Of a stretch of 64,000 nucleotides of DNA, positions 44,226 through 55,022 are shown one piece after another. Position 1 is the stretch's first letter. Every line of letters begins with the position of its first letter. A program made the translations under genes and the position numbers. The notes under the pieces were generated by a model that worked only from the letters and a program-made list of their open reading frames with translations, was not told the DNA's origin and did not search any database. Source of the DNA: Planctomycetota bacterium (lineage in GTDB: Bacteria; Planctomycetota; PLA2); NCBI GenBank assembly GCA_021776735.1, contig JAJFFH010000057.1, forward strand, positions 1 through 64,000, given 5' to 3'.

Positions 44226-44930
44226 CTAGCCGGCGTCGGTGTCGTCGAGGAGGTAGATTCCGAGCCAACGGGGGGTCGGCGGGATGATCTTGCCGGACTT
44301 GGTGCGGGCAAAGCCGATTCCACGCTGGGCGTCGAGCAGGTCGGCGAGGATGTCGCGCTGCTCCTCCTCGCGGTTGGCGAGGATCTGGAGGAACGTGCGG
44401 AGGTACCGGTTGTCTGCCGCAGGCGCGAGCTTGCGGTAAAACTCGGCAGCCTCGGCCTTCATCTGGACCGCGGTCAAGAGCGCACGGTAGTAGCCCATCT
44501 CGCCGCGAATCTCGATGTGTGTGGGCAGCACGGGCTTCTTGGTGACCCGCGAAATCATCGGACTGTCGTCGAGGTCGTTGCGATGGCGGCGAAGAATGCG
44601 GCCGTGGTCGCGATCCTCAAGGGCCATACGATGAAGGAAGCTCTTGACGGGCTGTGCCTCGACCCGACGGCTCACGAACTCGAGCCACCGCTCCATGCGC
44701 TCTTCCTCGCTGATCGCGCGGTCGAGCGCCGTGGCGAGATCGACATTGTCGATGAACGGGTTGCGGGCGGCCCGCAACGCACCGCGGCGGGCACGACCAC
44801 GGGCCACGGGCGGCAGGCCCCGCGACGCAGGCGTGGTCGGACGCGCTGCGACATCACGGAAGGGCGACGGCCTGGTGCGATCCTGGCCTCGATCTCGAAT
44901 GACCTTGAGGGGTCCCATACGTCCGGTCAT
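44226..44930 (-). CDS. Ferritin-like diiron-type protein with altered second site
   Basis: A 234-residue four-helix protein. The first half (LATALDRAISEEERMERWLE F, then SFLHRMALEDRDHGRILRRH) keeps the ExxH metal ligands of the rubrerythrin-like fold. The second half (TAVQMKAEAAEFYRKLAPAA, then FLQILANREEEQRDILADLL) has E at the first position but EEEQ where E..H is expected, so the second ligand His is missing or the metal site is degenerate. The basic N-terminal 50 residues look like an extension. No redox partner is nearby. A CGAACGATCGTTCG palindrome lies 97 bases upstream. Confidence 0.6.
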   Translation of the reverse strand: MTGRMGPLKVIRDRGQDRTRPSPFRDVAARPTTPASRGLPPVARGRARRGALRAARNPFIDNVDLATALDRAISEEERMERWLEFVSRRVEAQPVKSFLHRMALEDRDHGRILRRHRNDLDDSPMISRVTKKPVLPTHIEIRGEMGYYRALLTAVQMKAEAAEFYRKLAPAADNRYLRTFLQILANREEEQRDILADLLDAQRGIGFARTKSGKIIPPTPRWLGIYLLDDTDAG

Positions 44931-45026
44931 GACAGTGACTTCTCCGAGCTACACGGGCCGCCTTCCCGAATGGGAAATCTGGCCCTCGTGGAAAAACTTG
45001 ACAGTGCGAGAGGCGTACCAAAAAAC

Positions 45027-45040
45027 CGAACGATCGTTCG
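45027..45040. promoter_or_regulatory. Perfect 14-bp palindrome upstream of the ferritin-like gene
   Basis: CGAACGATCGTTCG is self-complementary and within 110 bases of the ferritin-like start at 44930. It could be an operator for a TetR- or LysR-like regulator (inference). Confidence 0.4.
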
Positions 45041-45100
45041 ATCGGTTGGCCCGTGGCCGCTCCACGGGCATTTCTCTCCAGATACAAACAGCCTCTCGTG

Positions 45101-45967
45101 TTACCGCAAAAAGCCTCTCTGGCGTTTGCCAAAGAAGCGCCGCAGACGGTGCGTCCAGCTAAGCCGGCGCGGATTGACGGCCAGCACTTTGCCGTCCCCG
45201 TCAAGCAGATAGATAACGGGTTTGCGTGCGATTACTAGCCCAAATCCGATTTTTTTTCCGAAGTCCCGCTCCAAACCTTCCTTTACGCCAGCGGATAGCG
45301 TAGCCCCGCCCCCCACGGCGATCAAAAGTTCATACCGCTGGGCCGGCGGCTGGATCTGTCCCGGGCACCTTTTTCCTATGTGGCCCCAATCCGCCACTTT
45401 GGCGGTGAGCCCTGCCCTTTTGGCCGCCCGAATCGCCGCCTTCAACTTTCCGGCCTCCTCCAGCAGATCCGGGGAAGCGTCGTCTCCCGCATGGCGCAAG
45501 GCCGCGGAATAATCCCCAAGCAGGCGGCAACATTCCACGAGCAACGCACGACCCGCGGGCAAGGCGACTTCGAGATCGGCCCGAGCCGTTTTCAGCCGCC
45601 CCCGACGAAACCGGACCATGCCGCGGATCTCGAGAATCCGGCGGTGCTTCGGGTCGCGGGCCAGATACGCGGTGCACGCGGCCACGAGTTCTTGGTCGTG
45701 GGCGACCCGGGCCTGACGCCAGGATGCGAGGGCCTTTTCGTAGCGGGCGGCCGCACGGCGATGCCGCTTGGTCTCGGCCGGCGCCAAAAGGCCCGGCGGA
45801 GGCTCGGGTTCGGGTGCTTCGGTCGCGAAGAGTTGCTCAATCGCGGCGCGAGCCTGGGCCAGCGGCAGCGCTGCCCCCGCCCCCCTCTTTTGCTTCCCGT
45901 CAGCTCGGACCGAACCCGACGAAACCACCAGCACGCCCAGCAGCCCGACGACGGCTACTTGGAGAAT
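45101..45967 (-). CDS. Protein with TPR-like helices and a basic C-terminus
   Basis: The frame is conserved but the start is unclear. No ATG/GTG/TTG falls in a sensible place; ATT at 45967 overlaps the upstream stop by 13 bases and would give 288 residues with a signal-like stretch (VAVVGLLGVLVVSSGSVRAD). The body contains TKRHRRAAARYEKALASWRQ, ACTAYLARDPKHRRILEIRG, and GRLKTARADLEVALPAGRAL, which look like TPR helices. The C-terminal part (KIGFGLVIARKPVIYLLDGD GKVLAVNPRRL) is a strand-rich module of unknown type. It follows the metallopeptidase gene directly, so they probably work together. Confidence 0.5.
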   Translation of the reverse strand: MLQVAVVGLLGVLVVSSGSVRADGKQKRGAGAALPLAQARAAIEQLFATEAPEPEPPPGLLAPAETKRHRRAAARYEKALASWRQARVAHDQELVAACTAYLARDPKHRRILEIRGMVRFRRGRLKTARADLEVALPAGRALLVECCRLLGDYSAALRHAGDDASPDLLEEAGKLKAAIRAAKRAGLTAKVADWGHIGKRCPGQIQPPAQRYELLIAVGGGATLSAGVKEGLERDFGKKIGFGLVIARKPVIYLLDGDGKVLAVNPRRLSWTHRLRRFFGKRQRGFLR

Positions 45968-47679
45968 GCGATCCAGTCCTTTTCGAGCTGATCGATGTCG
46001 ATGCCCTGAAAGGCCTGATCGACGGCGGCGTCGAGCGCGCTGCGGACCCCGGTGATCTTCGGCCCCGCGCTGGTGCGGCCGGACGAGGACTTCTTGCCCT
46101 CCGGCTGGCCCGCGCCGGCATCGGGGTGCTCGCCGGGGAACGGCCCCGCAAGCCCCGGCAGCGGCGGCAGCCCGCTTTCGCCGCCACCCTCCGGTGCGGG
46201 CACGGGCTCGGTCGGCTCGGGAGCGACGGGCTCGCGCAAGCCTTCGAGACCTTTTTCCTGGACCGCCTTGACGTTGCGCTTGATCGCCTCGAAGTACTTG
46301 TCGAGCAGGCCGAAGTACTTTTTGTACTTCTTGATCTTGCGCCGCTCGATCTCGCGCAGGAAGTAGATGAACGACCAGCCCTGCGCGTAGCAGAGGCCGG
46401 GGTTGGCGTAGTACTCGCCCTGGGTGTACTTGAGGAACTCCTTCAACCGTACATGTTCCCTTTTTCGCAGGGCCTCGGAGATGATGCCCGTCCGCCAGCG
46501 GAACACGTCGGACTTGAACTTGCCGCTGACATAGTTGTGGCCCGCGAAGTAGTCGCCGTGGCCCTCGTTGAACCATGAGTGCGGCGCCACGTTGCCGACC
46601 GCGTAGTGGATGTATTGGTGGAACGCTTCGTGGTAGAGCACCCGGAGCGAGTCCTTCTTGTTCGCCTTGTCCTGATAGAAGACGAGTTCCTGGTCACCCC
46701 GCGACCAGTAGCCCGCGGAGCCGCCCGGACCGCCGTAGCGGTGGTATTCCGCACGATCCTTGCAGACGCGCACGACCGAGATCGCCGTGATGTCGCGCGT
46801 CGGCGGAAACATCTTGGCGTACACGTCGCGGCGGATCGCCTCGATCTGCTTGGCGATCTTCTTAAGCAGAGGCCGCTTGACCTCCTTGTTGTAGACAATC
46901 AGGTAGTTCTCGGTGTCGATCGCGTTCCAGCCGGGGATCAGCTTTTTCTTGCGCGCGTCGCGCCACGCCTTCGGCTTCTTGGTGCTATCGACGAACAGCC
47001 CCTCGTCTCCGGAAGCATCGCCGTCCTCGGCGTCCTCCTCGTCGTCGTCCTCCAGAATGCGGAAGCGCTTGATGATCCGCTTGAAGGTGGACAGCATCTT
47101 GTCCTTGTCCGCCACCGACGCGGTGAACACGACGCCGAAAGCCGAGTCGCTCTCGTCGATCCGCTCGATCTGTGCGGCGCAGATGAGCGCCCGGCCCTGG
47201 TTCCGGCGCCGGTCGCCCTCGGCCTTCCCCCCCGCCTGAAACACCTTCAGGTGCACGCGGTGGTGCTTCTTGCACTTGAACGCCGCGTACTCCTCGACGA
47301 CCCCGAGCTGATGGTGCCCGTAGTTGCGCTTGATGTACTCCCAGACATTCTTGGGCTGGCCGCGCAGCAGGCCGCCGTAGCCGGGGATGCCGCGCTTCAA
47401 AGCTTCCGCCGGCGAGCTGACGCTCTCCGACTTGACCTTCAGGAAGCGCACCACGTGCAGGCCCGGGTTGTACCTGCCGCGCCCGGCCTTACCGCCCCAC
47501 TTTCCAACCAGTGTGACCTCATTAAACTTCGTCGGCACCTGGTCCCATTTCCGGGGCACCTGAAGCTGAAAGCCGCTGCTCTCATCCTTGTACCGCTTGC
47601 CCATCCCGAGGGATCCGGCAGGCGCACCGGCGGCGAGAAGAACCAGGACCAGGGAGGCGAGCAGCTTTCGCGTCGGCAT
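45955..47679 (-). CDS. Secreted gluzincin-like metallopeptidase (HExxH-type)
   Basis: A 574-residue protein, start 47679 after a GAGGAAG ribosome site. A signal peptide (LLASLVLVLLAAGAPAG) leads to a domain with GFQLQVPRKWDQVPTKFNEV and, further on, an acidic linker (DDDEEDAEDGDASGDE, containing the 11-base motif core at 47026-47036). The peptidase-like core is LYHEAFHQYIHYAVGNVAPH SWFNEGHGDYFAG, with HEAFH as the zinc site and E in FNEGH as the third ligand. Substrate unknown. The tail is Pro/Gly-rich. It is followed by the overlapping gene at 45101-45967. Confidence 0.75.
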   Translation of the reverse strand: MPTRKLLASLVLVLLAAGAPAGSLGMGKRYKDESSGFQLQVPRKWDQVPTKFNEVTLVGKWGGKAGRGRYNPGLHVVRFLKVKSESVSSPAEALKRGIPGYGGLLRGQPKNVWEYIKRNYGHHQLGVVEEYAAFKCKKHHRVHLKVFQAGGKAEGDRRRNQGRALICAAQIERIDESDSAFGVVFTASVADKDKMLSTFKRIIKRFRILEDDDEEDAEDGDASGDEGLFVDSTKKPKAWRDARKKKLIPGWNAIDTENYLIVYNKEVKRPLLKKIAKQIEAIRRDVYAKMFPPTRDITAISVVRVCKDRAEYHRYGGPGGSAGYWSRGDQELVFYQDKANKKDSLRVLYHEAFHQYIHYAVGNVAPHSWFNEGHGDYFAGHNYVSGKFKSDVFRWRTGIISEALRKREHVRLKEFLKYTQGEYYANPGLCYAQGWSFIYFLREIERRKIKKYKKYFGLLDKYFEAIKRNVKAVQEKGLEGLREPVAPEPTEPVPAPEGGGESGLPPLPGLAGPFPGEHPDAGAGQPEGKKSSSGRTSAGPKITGVRSALDAAVDQAFQGIDIDQLEKDWIAFSK

Positions 47680-47737
47680 GTGTCTTCCTCTTATACGCGT
47701 GATCGGTCGCCGCGTACGGCCCGTATGACCCGGAGGC

Positions 47738-47755
47738 AGCAAACGGACGGCGATT
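47738..47755 (+). repeat. Dispersed 18-bp motif copy upstream of the SpoIIE gene
   Basis: 17 of 18, 10 bases upstream of the TTGGTT promoter element. Confidence 0.85.
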
Positions 47756-47765
47756 TTACGCGCGC

Positions 47766-47795
47766 TTGGTTTTTTGCGCCGGGATGCGGGATAAT
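47766..47795 (+). promoter_or_regulatory. Promoter TTGGTT-18-GATAAT, leaderless
   Basis: TTGGTT at 47766-47771, an 18-base spacer, and GATAAT at 47790-47795, then GCCCGC and GTG at 47802. Transcription would begin near the start codon. A perfect copy of the dispersed motif (47738-47755) is just upstream. Confidence 0.5.
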
Positions 47796-47801
47796 GCCCG
47801 C

Positions 47802-49145
47802 GTGACGGCCGGAGCAACGTATGACGACGACGCCCACGCGTCGCAAACGAACATCGGGGACATCGAGGAGCTGGTCGAGTGCCTGACCGGCGACGCCGAG
47901 CGCGATCAGGAGTGTTTCCGCGCGCTGCTTGCAACGGTCAGCGAGGTGCTCGCGGAGACCGACCTCGACCGGCTCCTCGTCCGCCTTGTGGACCACATCC
48001 TGCGCACGAGCGGGAGCGAGCGCGGCCTCCTCCTCCTGCGGGACGGCGACGAAGAGCTTTCCATCCGCGTGGCTCGCGACAGCGACCGGGCGAATCTGGA
48101 CCCGGACTTCGAGTTCAGTCGGCAGATTCCGCGCAAGGTCATGGACGAAGACCGTCCGATCATCGCGCGCGTGAGCGGCGAGGGGGAGATTCTCGACCTG
48201 TCACAATCGATCGCCGCGCTGCGGCTGCGCCAGGTCATGTGTGCCCCGATCCGGGCGGGCGGCGCCGTCATCGGGGTGCTCTACACCGACTCGACGCTGG
48301 CCGGCCCCTCGTTTACGCCGTCGGACCTGATGCTGTTCAACGCCCAGGCGGGCCTGACCGGCATGGCCATCCACAACCATCAACTGCACGCCGAGTCGCG
48401 CAAGGTGCGGGAGATGGCGCAACAGTTCCGCGTCGCGCGCGACATCCAGCGCCGCCTCCTGCCCGACACCCCGGCTCGGATCGGCGAAACGGAGCTCGCC
48501 GGCGTCAGCCGCCCGTCCAACCGCGTCGGCGGCGACTACTTCGACTACTTCCCGATCGACCTCGACCGCGTCGGCATTGTCATCGCGGACGTGTCCGGCC
48601 ACGGCATCGGTCCCGCGCTGATCATGTCCAACGTGCGCGCGCACCTGCGCAGCGTGCTCCTGACCCGCCACGCCCTCGGCGGCTTGTACGGCCTGATGAA
48701 CCGCGCCCTCTGCGCCGACCTCGGCGACGGCATGTTCGTGTCGCTCTTCGTCGCGGTCTACGACCGCAGCGAACACCGCCTTGAATTCCAAAACGCCGGC
48801 CACACCGCACCGCTCCTCTACAACCCCGAAAACGACCGCTTCCGCGAGATCGTCGCGAACGCCCCCGCTCTCGGCATCCTTGACGACATCTCTGCCGGCC
48901 CCTGCCCGTCGATCAGGATTGATCCCGGCGAATACCTGCTCTGCTACACGGACGGCGTAACAGAGATGCACGACCGCGACGGAAAACTCTTCGGCGAACA
49001 AAGGGTCCGCGAAGTCATCCGCAAAACGGTCCACGCCGGCGGCGCCCCCACCGACCTGGTAGAAGCCCTAAGATTCGCCTGCGACGACCACGCCCAGGGC
49101 CTCCCGCCGAGAGACGATCTGACGGTCGTGGCCGCGAAGTTCTAG
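47802..49145 (+). CDS. GAF-domain SpoIIE-type PP2C phosphatase
   Basis: A 447-residue regulator, start at GTG 47802, 6 bases after GATAAT (ATG at 47784 is another option). Residues about 30-190 form a GAF sensor (ELVECLTGDAERDQECFRAL, then SERGLLLLRDGDEELSIRVA; IRAGGAVIGVLYTDSTLAGP). The C-terminal SpoIIE PP2C domain has VSRPSNRVGGDYFDYFPIDL, VIADVSGHGIGPALIMSNVR, LLCYTDGVTEMHDRDGKLFG and DDLTVVAAKF, with Asp residues for Mn2+. It would dephosphorylate STAS antagonists; the STAS genes at 8581-9303 are candidate substrates (inference), although 38 kb away. Confidence 0.9.
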   Translation: MTAGATYDDDAHASQTNIGDIEELVECLTGDAERDQECFRALLATVSEVLAETDLDRLLVRLVDHILRTSGSERGLLLLRDGDEELSIRVARDSDRANLDPDFEFSRQIPRKVMDEDRPIIARVSGEGEILDLSQSIAALRLRQVMCAPIRAGGAVIGVLYTDSTLAGPSFTPSDLMLFNAQAGLTGMAIHNHQLHAESRKVREMAQQFRVARDIQRRLLPDTPARIGETELAGVSRPSNRVGGDYFDYFPIDLDRVGIVIADVSGHGIGPALIMSNVRAHLRSVLLTRHALGGLYGLMNRALCADLGDGMFVSLFVAVYDRSEHRLEFQNAGHTAPLLYNPENDRFREIVANAPALGILDDISAGPCPSIRIDPGEYLLCYTDGVTEMHDRDGKLFGEQRVREVIRKTVHAGGAPTDLVEALRFACDDHAQGLPPRDDLTVVAAKF

Positions 49146-49410
49146 CGACGGGATCGTCCGGAACAACAACAGCCAAAGAGCAAACGGGTCCGCCGGCGCC
49201 GAAGCGCAGAGCGCGAAGGCGGGACGGCGATCTCCGTGGGGCCGGATTCCTACTTGCGGCTTTCGTGAGCCTCGTCGCGCAGGCTCTCGTCCCAGAGCGC
49301 GACTGTCGAACCAACCTGCGCCACCAGTACGATCGAATCGTCGCGGGCAACAACCCTGTCTTGATCTTCTCGACTACGATGAGGAACTTCGTGATCGCAG
49401 CCCTGCCTGT
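49146..49410. other. Gap with a split copy of the dispersed motif
   Basis: No gene is seen. AGCAAACGG at 49179-49187 and GGACGGCGAT at 49222-49231 look like the two halves of the dispersed motif separated by 34 bases (GTCCGCCGGCGCCG...). Confidence 0.4.
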
Positions 49411-49920
49411 TCACACATCCACGGGTTCGCGCGGGCGGTCGCTTCCGGTTTCCATGCGCGCCTTTCTGCGGCGGCGGGTGGTGCTCTTCGGCGTGCTTGG
49501 TCGTGTTGGCTTGATTGGAAGCCTGTCGCCGTTGCCGTCGTTGGGGTCATCGCCGTCCGTTTGCTTTGGGTCTCCCGGATCGATCAGGTAGTCGAGGCCC
49601 AGGAACGTCGCCCGCGAGAAATGAAAGACCGCGACCGACAGCACCATGTGGCCGACGATGACGCCGATTTTTGCGGCCAGGCTCGCGTCGAAAATCACCA
49701 GGAACGGGACGCACAGGATCACGCTCAGGCCGTAGGACACAAACATGTGCACTTCGGAGCCGCCGACCCAATAGCCTTCGCCGCGTTCGTATTGCCAAGC
49801 GCAGTTCGTGCACCGGTCGGCGCGCAGGAACGGGCGTGCGTAAATCTTGCCACGGCCGCAGCGCGGGCATTTCAGTCGCAGGATGCGCGTGAGGGTGGAC
49901 TTCAGCGAGGGGCGCTGCAT
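49411..49920 (-). CDS. DUF983 membrane protein with zinc ribbon
   Basis: A 169-residue protein. The N-terminus has a zinc ribbon, LKCPRCGRGKIYARPFLRADRCTNC, with two CxxC pairs, followed by two membrane helices (SYGLSVILCVPFLVIFDASL and IGVIVGHMVLSVAVFHFSRA). This is the DUF983 layout. The C-terminal DPGDPKQTDGDDPNDGNGDR contains QTDGD, encoded by a perfect copy of the dispersed motif at 49548-49565, then a basic Arg/Lys-rich tail. DUF983 proteins are uncharacterised but frequently linked to respiration. The moxR gene lies 21 bases upstream on the same strand. Confidence 0.85.
   Translation of the reverse strand: MQRPSLKSTLTRILRLKCPRCGRGKIYARPFLRADRCTNCAWQYERGEGYWVGGSEVHMFVSYGLSVILCVPFLVIFDASLAAKIGVIVGHMVLSVAVFHFSRATFLGLDYLIDPGDPKQTDGDDPNDGNGDRLPIKPTRPSTPKSTTRRRRKARMETGSDRPREPVDV
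49548..49565 (-). repeat. Dispersed 18-bp motif copy in the DUF983 gene
   Basis: 18 of 18, encoding QTDGD in the cytoplasmic tail. Confidence 0.9.
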
Positions 49921-49941
49921 CGGTCGCTCGTTGGGTCCAGC

Positions 49942-50937
<996 letters not shown>

Positions 50938-50940
<3 letters not shown>

Positions 50941-50955
50941 CGCCGTCCGTTTGCT
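50938..50955 (-). repeat. Dispersed 18-bp motif copy covering the moxR start codon
   Basis: 18 of 18. The final ATG of the motif is the start codon of moxR. Confidence 0.9.
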
Positions 50956-51014
50956 ACCGTCATCTGCCGCCTTCTTGGCGCCAGCGTAAAGAAATCTTAC
51001 TCTTGGCGGCGACG

Positions 51015-52724
<1,710 letters not shown>

Positions 52725-53029
52725 CGCACGTCACCGATGATCCGGTGCGGCAGCGCTTTCCAGCGTGCGCCGGATCTGCTCGAGCGTCTCGCCCATCGCC
52801 AGGCGAAAGCGTGCCTACGAGTTCGCTGTTCCAGGACAGAGCTGACGCGCCGCTGGTCATGGTTCTTCATGCCGATGGGCCGGGGGGCAACAGCGAGAAT
52901 TCGCCGCACGACCTACCCCTCCATGCCCACGGACGCGAATGCGCCCCACGGAGGACCATGAACTTTTCCCGGGGCAGAACCGGCAGAACCGCACGCCGCT
53001 GCCCGGCGCACAAGACCGGGACAGGTTTC
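52725..53029. other. Intergenic gap, no gene seen
   Basis: 305 bases with no conserved frame; only a small GTGACGCACGTCAC hairpin at the start, after the activator stop. Read-through frames are of low quality. Confidence 0.5.
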
Positions 53030-53128
53030 CTAACGCGGGGTCTTGACGCGCTTCTTGAAGCGGGCGTGGTGCGCGCAGGGGCGTTTGCCGTGGTTGGCTT
53101 TTTTGGGGATTCGCTTGTTCTTGGCCAT
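53030..53128 (-). CDS. Small basic ribosome-like protein (32 residues)
   Basis: A 32-residue, highly basic protein, from ATG 53128 to TAG 53030-53032. It starts MAKNKRIPKKANHGKRPCAH and ends HARFKKRVKTPR. It resembles very small ribosomal proteins (bTHX-like) in size, charge and Lys/Arg spacing, though no family is confidently recognised. It is downstream of an RluA-type synthase, deoC and rpmG on the same strand, which fits a translation-related cluster. It was found in the raw sequence because it is shorter than usual gene-calling cut-offs. Confidence 0.6.
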   Translation of the reverse strand: MAKNKRIPKKANHGKRPCAHHARFKKRVKTPR

Positions 53129-53152
53129 GGGAGCCCGGAAATGTAACCTCGT

Positions 53153-54121
53153 TCAGCGCTCCCGCAAGACTTGGAGCGTTCGCTCCATATCGTCGGCCAG
53201 CGGCGCCGTGAACGTGACCTCCTCGCCCGAACGCGGGTGCCGAAGCGTCAATTCGGCCGCGTGGAGCGGCTGGCGGGCCAGGATCACCGGGTTTTGCCAC
53301 GTCACCGCGATGTCCGGACGCAAGTCGCCCAACCGCAGCCGATGCACGCGCGCGTAGACCCGATCGACCAGAAGCGGATGCCCGGCGTGCGCCAGGTGGA
53401 CCCGAATCTGGTGGCGCCGACCGGTCCGCGGCCGCATTTCGAGCAGCGCGGATTCGGTGAACGTCTCCAGGGTCTCGTAGTCGGTGTGGGCGGACTGCCC
53501 CGCCGGATCGACGCGGACCGACTCGCCCACCCGCCGCGTGTTCAGAAGCGGCTGGTCGTACGCCCCCGAAGGCGGCGCCGGATGCCCACGCACGATCGCC
53601 AGGTACACCTTGGAAACATCGCCGTCCTTGAACTCCTTCGCTAACCGCCGCGCCGACTCCGGGTGCCCCCGCGCCGCGATGACGACCCCGCTGGTATCGC
53701 GGTCGAGGCGGTGCACGAGCCGCGTGGACGGGCCAAAGCTCTCGCGCAGGATCAAGTCGAGCCCCTCGTCCTCGTGCCCTTCGCCAGGGTGCATGACGAG
53801 CCCGGGCGGCTTGTCCACAACGACGATGTCTTCGTCCTCGTACAGAACGGCGATGGATCGGGGGGGCGCGGGGGCCGGGCGCGCGACTTCGGGAATGCCC
53901 TTCGCGCGGCCTCGGCGAATGCGGCGCACCGCGTCCTCCCAATCGGGCAGCTCCAGATCGTCGCCCGTCTTCACGCGCAGCCCCGGGCGCGCGCGGTGGC
54001 CGTTGATCCGCGCCTTGCCCTCTTTCAAGTACTTCATGACAACCGCGCGGCTCAGCTTCGGGAACTTGGCCGCCAGAAAACGGTCGAGCCGCTCGCCGCC
54101 CTGCGTGACCTGCATCCTCAT
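53153..54121 (-). CDS. RluA-family 23S rRNA pseudouridine synthase
   Basis: A 322-residue enzyme. An N-terminal S4 RNA-binding region (GERLDRFLAAKFPKLSRAVV MKYLKEGKARINGHRA) precedes the catalytic core: VLYEDEDIVVVDKPPGLVMH PG, then TRLVHRLDRDTSGVVIAARG, where the Asp is the nucleophile, and RPRTGRRHQIRVHLAHAGHP L. The target uridine is not decidable, although RluD-like is likely. A linker of Pro/Ala (VARPAPAPPRSIAVL, from a G-tract at 53860-53874) and a motif core at 53617-53627 (KDGD) are present. Its ATG overlaps the deoC stop by 4 bases. Confidence 0.93.
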   Translation of the reverse strand: MRMQVTQGGERLDRFLAAKFPKLSRAVVMKYLKEGKARINGHRARPGLRVKTGDDLELPDWEDAVRRIRRGRAKGIPEVARPAPAPPRSIAVLYEDEDIVVVDKPPGLVMHPGEGHEDEGLDLILRESFGPSTRLVHRLDRDTSGVVIAARGHPESARRLAKEFKDGDVSKVYLAIVRGHPAPPSGAYDQPLLNTRRVGESVRVDPAGQSAHTDYETLETFTESALLEMRPRTGRRHQIRVHLAHAGHPLLVDRVYARVHRLRLGDLRPDIAVTWQNPVILARQPLHAAELTLRHPRSGEEVTFTAPLADDMERTLQVLRER

Positions 54122-54759
54122 GCGTCCACTCCCAGTATGGCTGCCGTCGAACTCGTGCCCAGCCGGGACGCCCCCGCCGCAACCATCGCCTCGGCCTGTT
54201 CCCGCGTGCGAATGCCCGCCGACGCCTTGACCGGTCCGAACCTGGCCAGCGCCCGCACGTCATCTACGGTCGCCCCACGCGGCCCATAACCCGTGCAGGT
54301 TTTCAGGAAATCAACGCCCTCGTCCATGGACAGCCGCGCCGCCCGGTCGCGCTCGGCGTCGGTCAGATAGCCGGTTTCGAGAATGACCTTGAGGGTTCCC
54401 GGCGTACAGGAACGGACGGCGATGATTTCGCGCCGGATCGTGTTCCAGTCGCCGCTCTTGAGCGCCCCGAGGTTGATCACCATGTCGATCTCAGCGGCAC
54501 CGTCGTCGCACGCGCTCGCGGCAGCCTGCGCCTTGGCCGGGCCGGGGATGGTCCCGAAAGGAAAGCCGGCGACGGTCACGATGGGTAGGTCGCTATCGGC
54601 GTGGTCTGCCAGGGTCGGCACCCAGAACGGCTGAACGCACACCGCGTGGCATTTCCACTTCGTCGCGTCTTCAAGTGCGCGCTCGACTTCGGCCTGCGTC
54701 GCGTCGGGCCGAAGGAGTGTGTGCTCAATACAGGCGGGTAGACCGGCGCCGGGATTCAC
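54118..54759 (-). CDS. deoC: Deoxyribose-phosphate aldolase
   Basis: A 213-residue class I aldolase that cleaves 2-deoxyribose-5-phosphate to glyceraldehyde-3-phosphate and acetaldehyde. IEHTLLRPDATQAEVERALE DA, VTVAGFPFGT, AEIDMVINLGALKSGDW and LKVILETGYLTDAERDRAAR L are canonical, and the Schiff-base Lys is in FLKTCTGYGPRGATVDDVRA L. The C-terminus has GPVKASAGIRTREQAEAMVA AGASRLGTSS. The stretch EIIAVRSCTPGTLKV replaces the usual I.AVV.AA..V.LKV; IAVRSC is encoded by a copy of the motif (54411-54424). Starts with GTG; overlaps the pseudouridine-synthase gene by 4 bases. Confidence 0.93.
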   Translation of the reverse strand: MNPGAGLPACIEHTLLRPDATQAEVERALEDATKWKCHAVCVQPFWVPTLADHADSDLPIVTVAGFPFGTIPGPAKAQAAASACDDGAAEIDMVINLGALKSGDWNTIRREIIAVRSCTPGTLKVILETGYLTDAERDRAARLSMDEGVDFLKTCTGYGPRGATVDDVRALARFGPVKASAGIRTREQAEAMVAAGASRLGTSSTAAILGVDA

Positions 54760-54802
54760 CCGCGCCCCCCAGATCCCTTGCCTGCGGCCCCTACCGCTAC
54801 CC

Positions 54803-54973
54803 CTACTTCTTCCGCTCTTTGTAGATCGTGTGGCGGCGAACCTTGGGGTTGTACTTCTTGAGCTCCAGCTTGTAGCCGGCGCGCGTGTTCTTCTGGGTCA
54901 TGTAGGTGCGCTGTCCGGTCTCCGTGCATTCCATGATGACGTAGACGCGCGCTGCCTTGCTCTTTTTGGCCAT
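54803..54973 (-). CDS. rpmG: 50S ribosomal protein L33
   Basis: A 56-residue L33 protein, below usual ORF cut-offs. It reads MAKKSKAARVYVIMECTETG QRTYMTQKNTRAGYKLELKK YNPKVRRHTIYKERKK. Typical landmarks are ARVYVIMECTETG, where bacterial L33 often has VLLECTEC, TYMTQKNTR (YVTTKNRR in others) and LELKKYNPKVRRHTIYKE at the C-terminus. The first Cys of the zinc-binding pair is present (MEC) but the later CxxC positions are absent, a zinc-free form. Often co-transcribed with secE-nusG elsewhere; here it lies upstream of deoC. Confidence 0.92.
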   Translation of the reverse strand: MAKKSKAARVYVIMECTETGQRTYMTQKNTRAGYKLELKKYNPKVRRHTIYKERKK

Positions 54974-55022
54974 GAGAACTCGGGATTAGACCATGCCGAG
55001 CCAGCGATCAGATCAGCTCAGC

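Noticed and set aside
44873..45237. Short plus-strand frames upstream of the ferritin-like gene
   Set aside because: Shadow frames with no ribosome site and no similarity; the region holds a palindrome and probable promoter.
54803..54973. tRNA gene cluster expected next to rpmG
   Set aside because: Searched for T-loop GTTCGA(A/T)TC-like patterns around rpmG and the whole window; none with matching arms was found.
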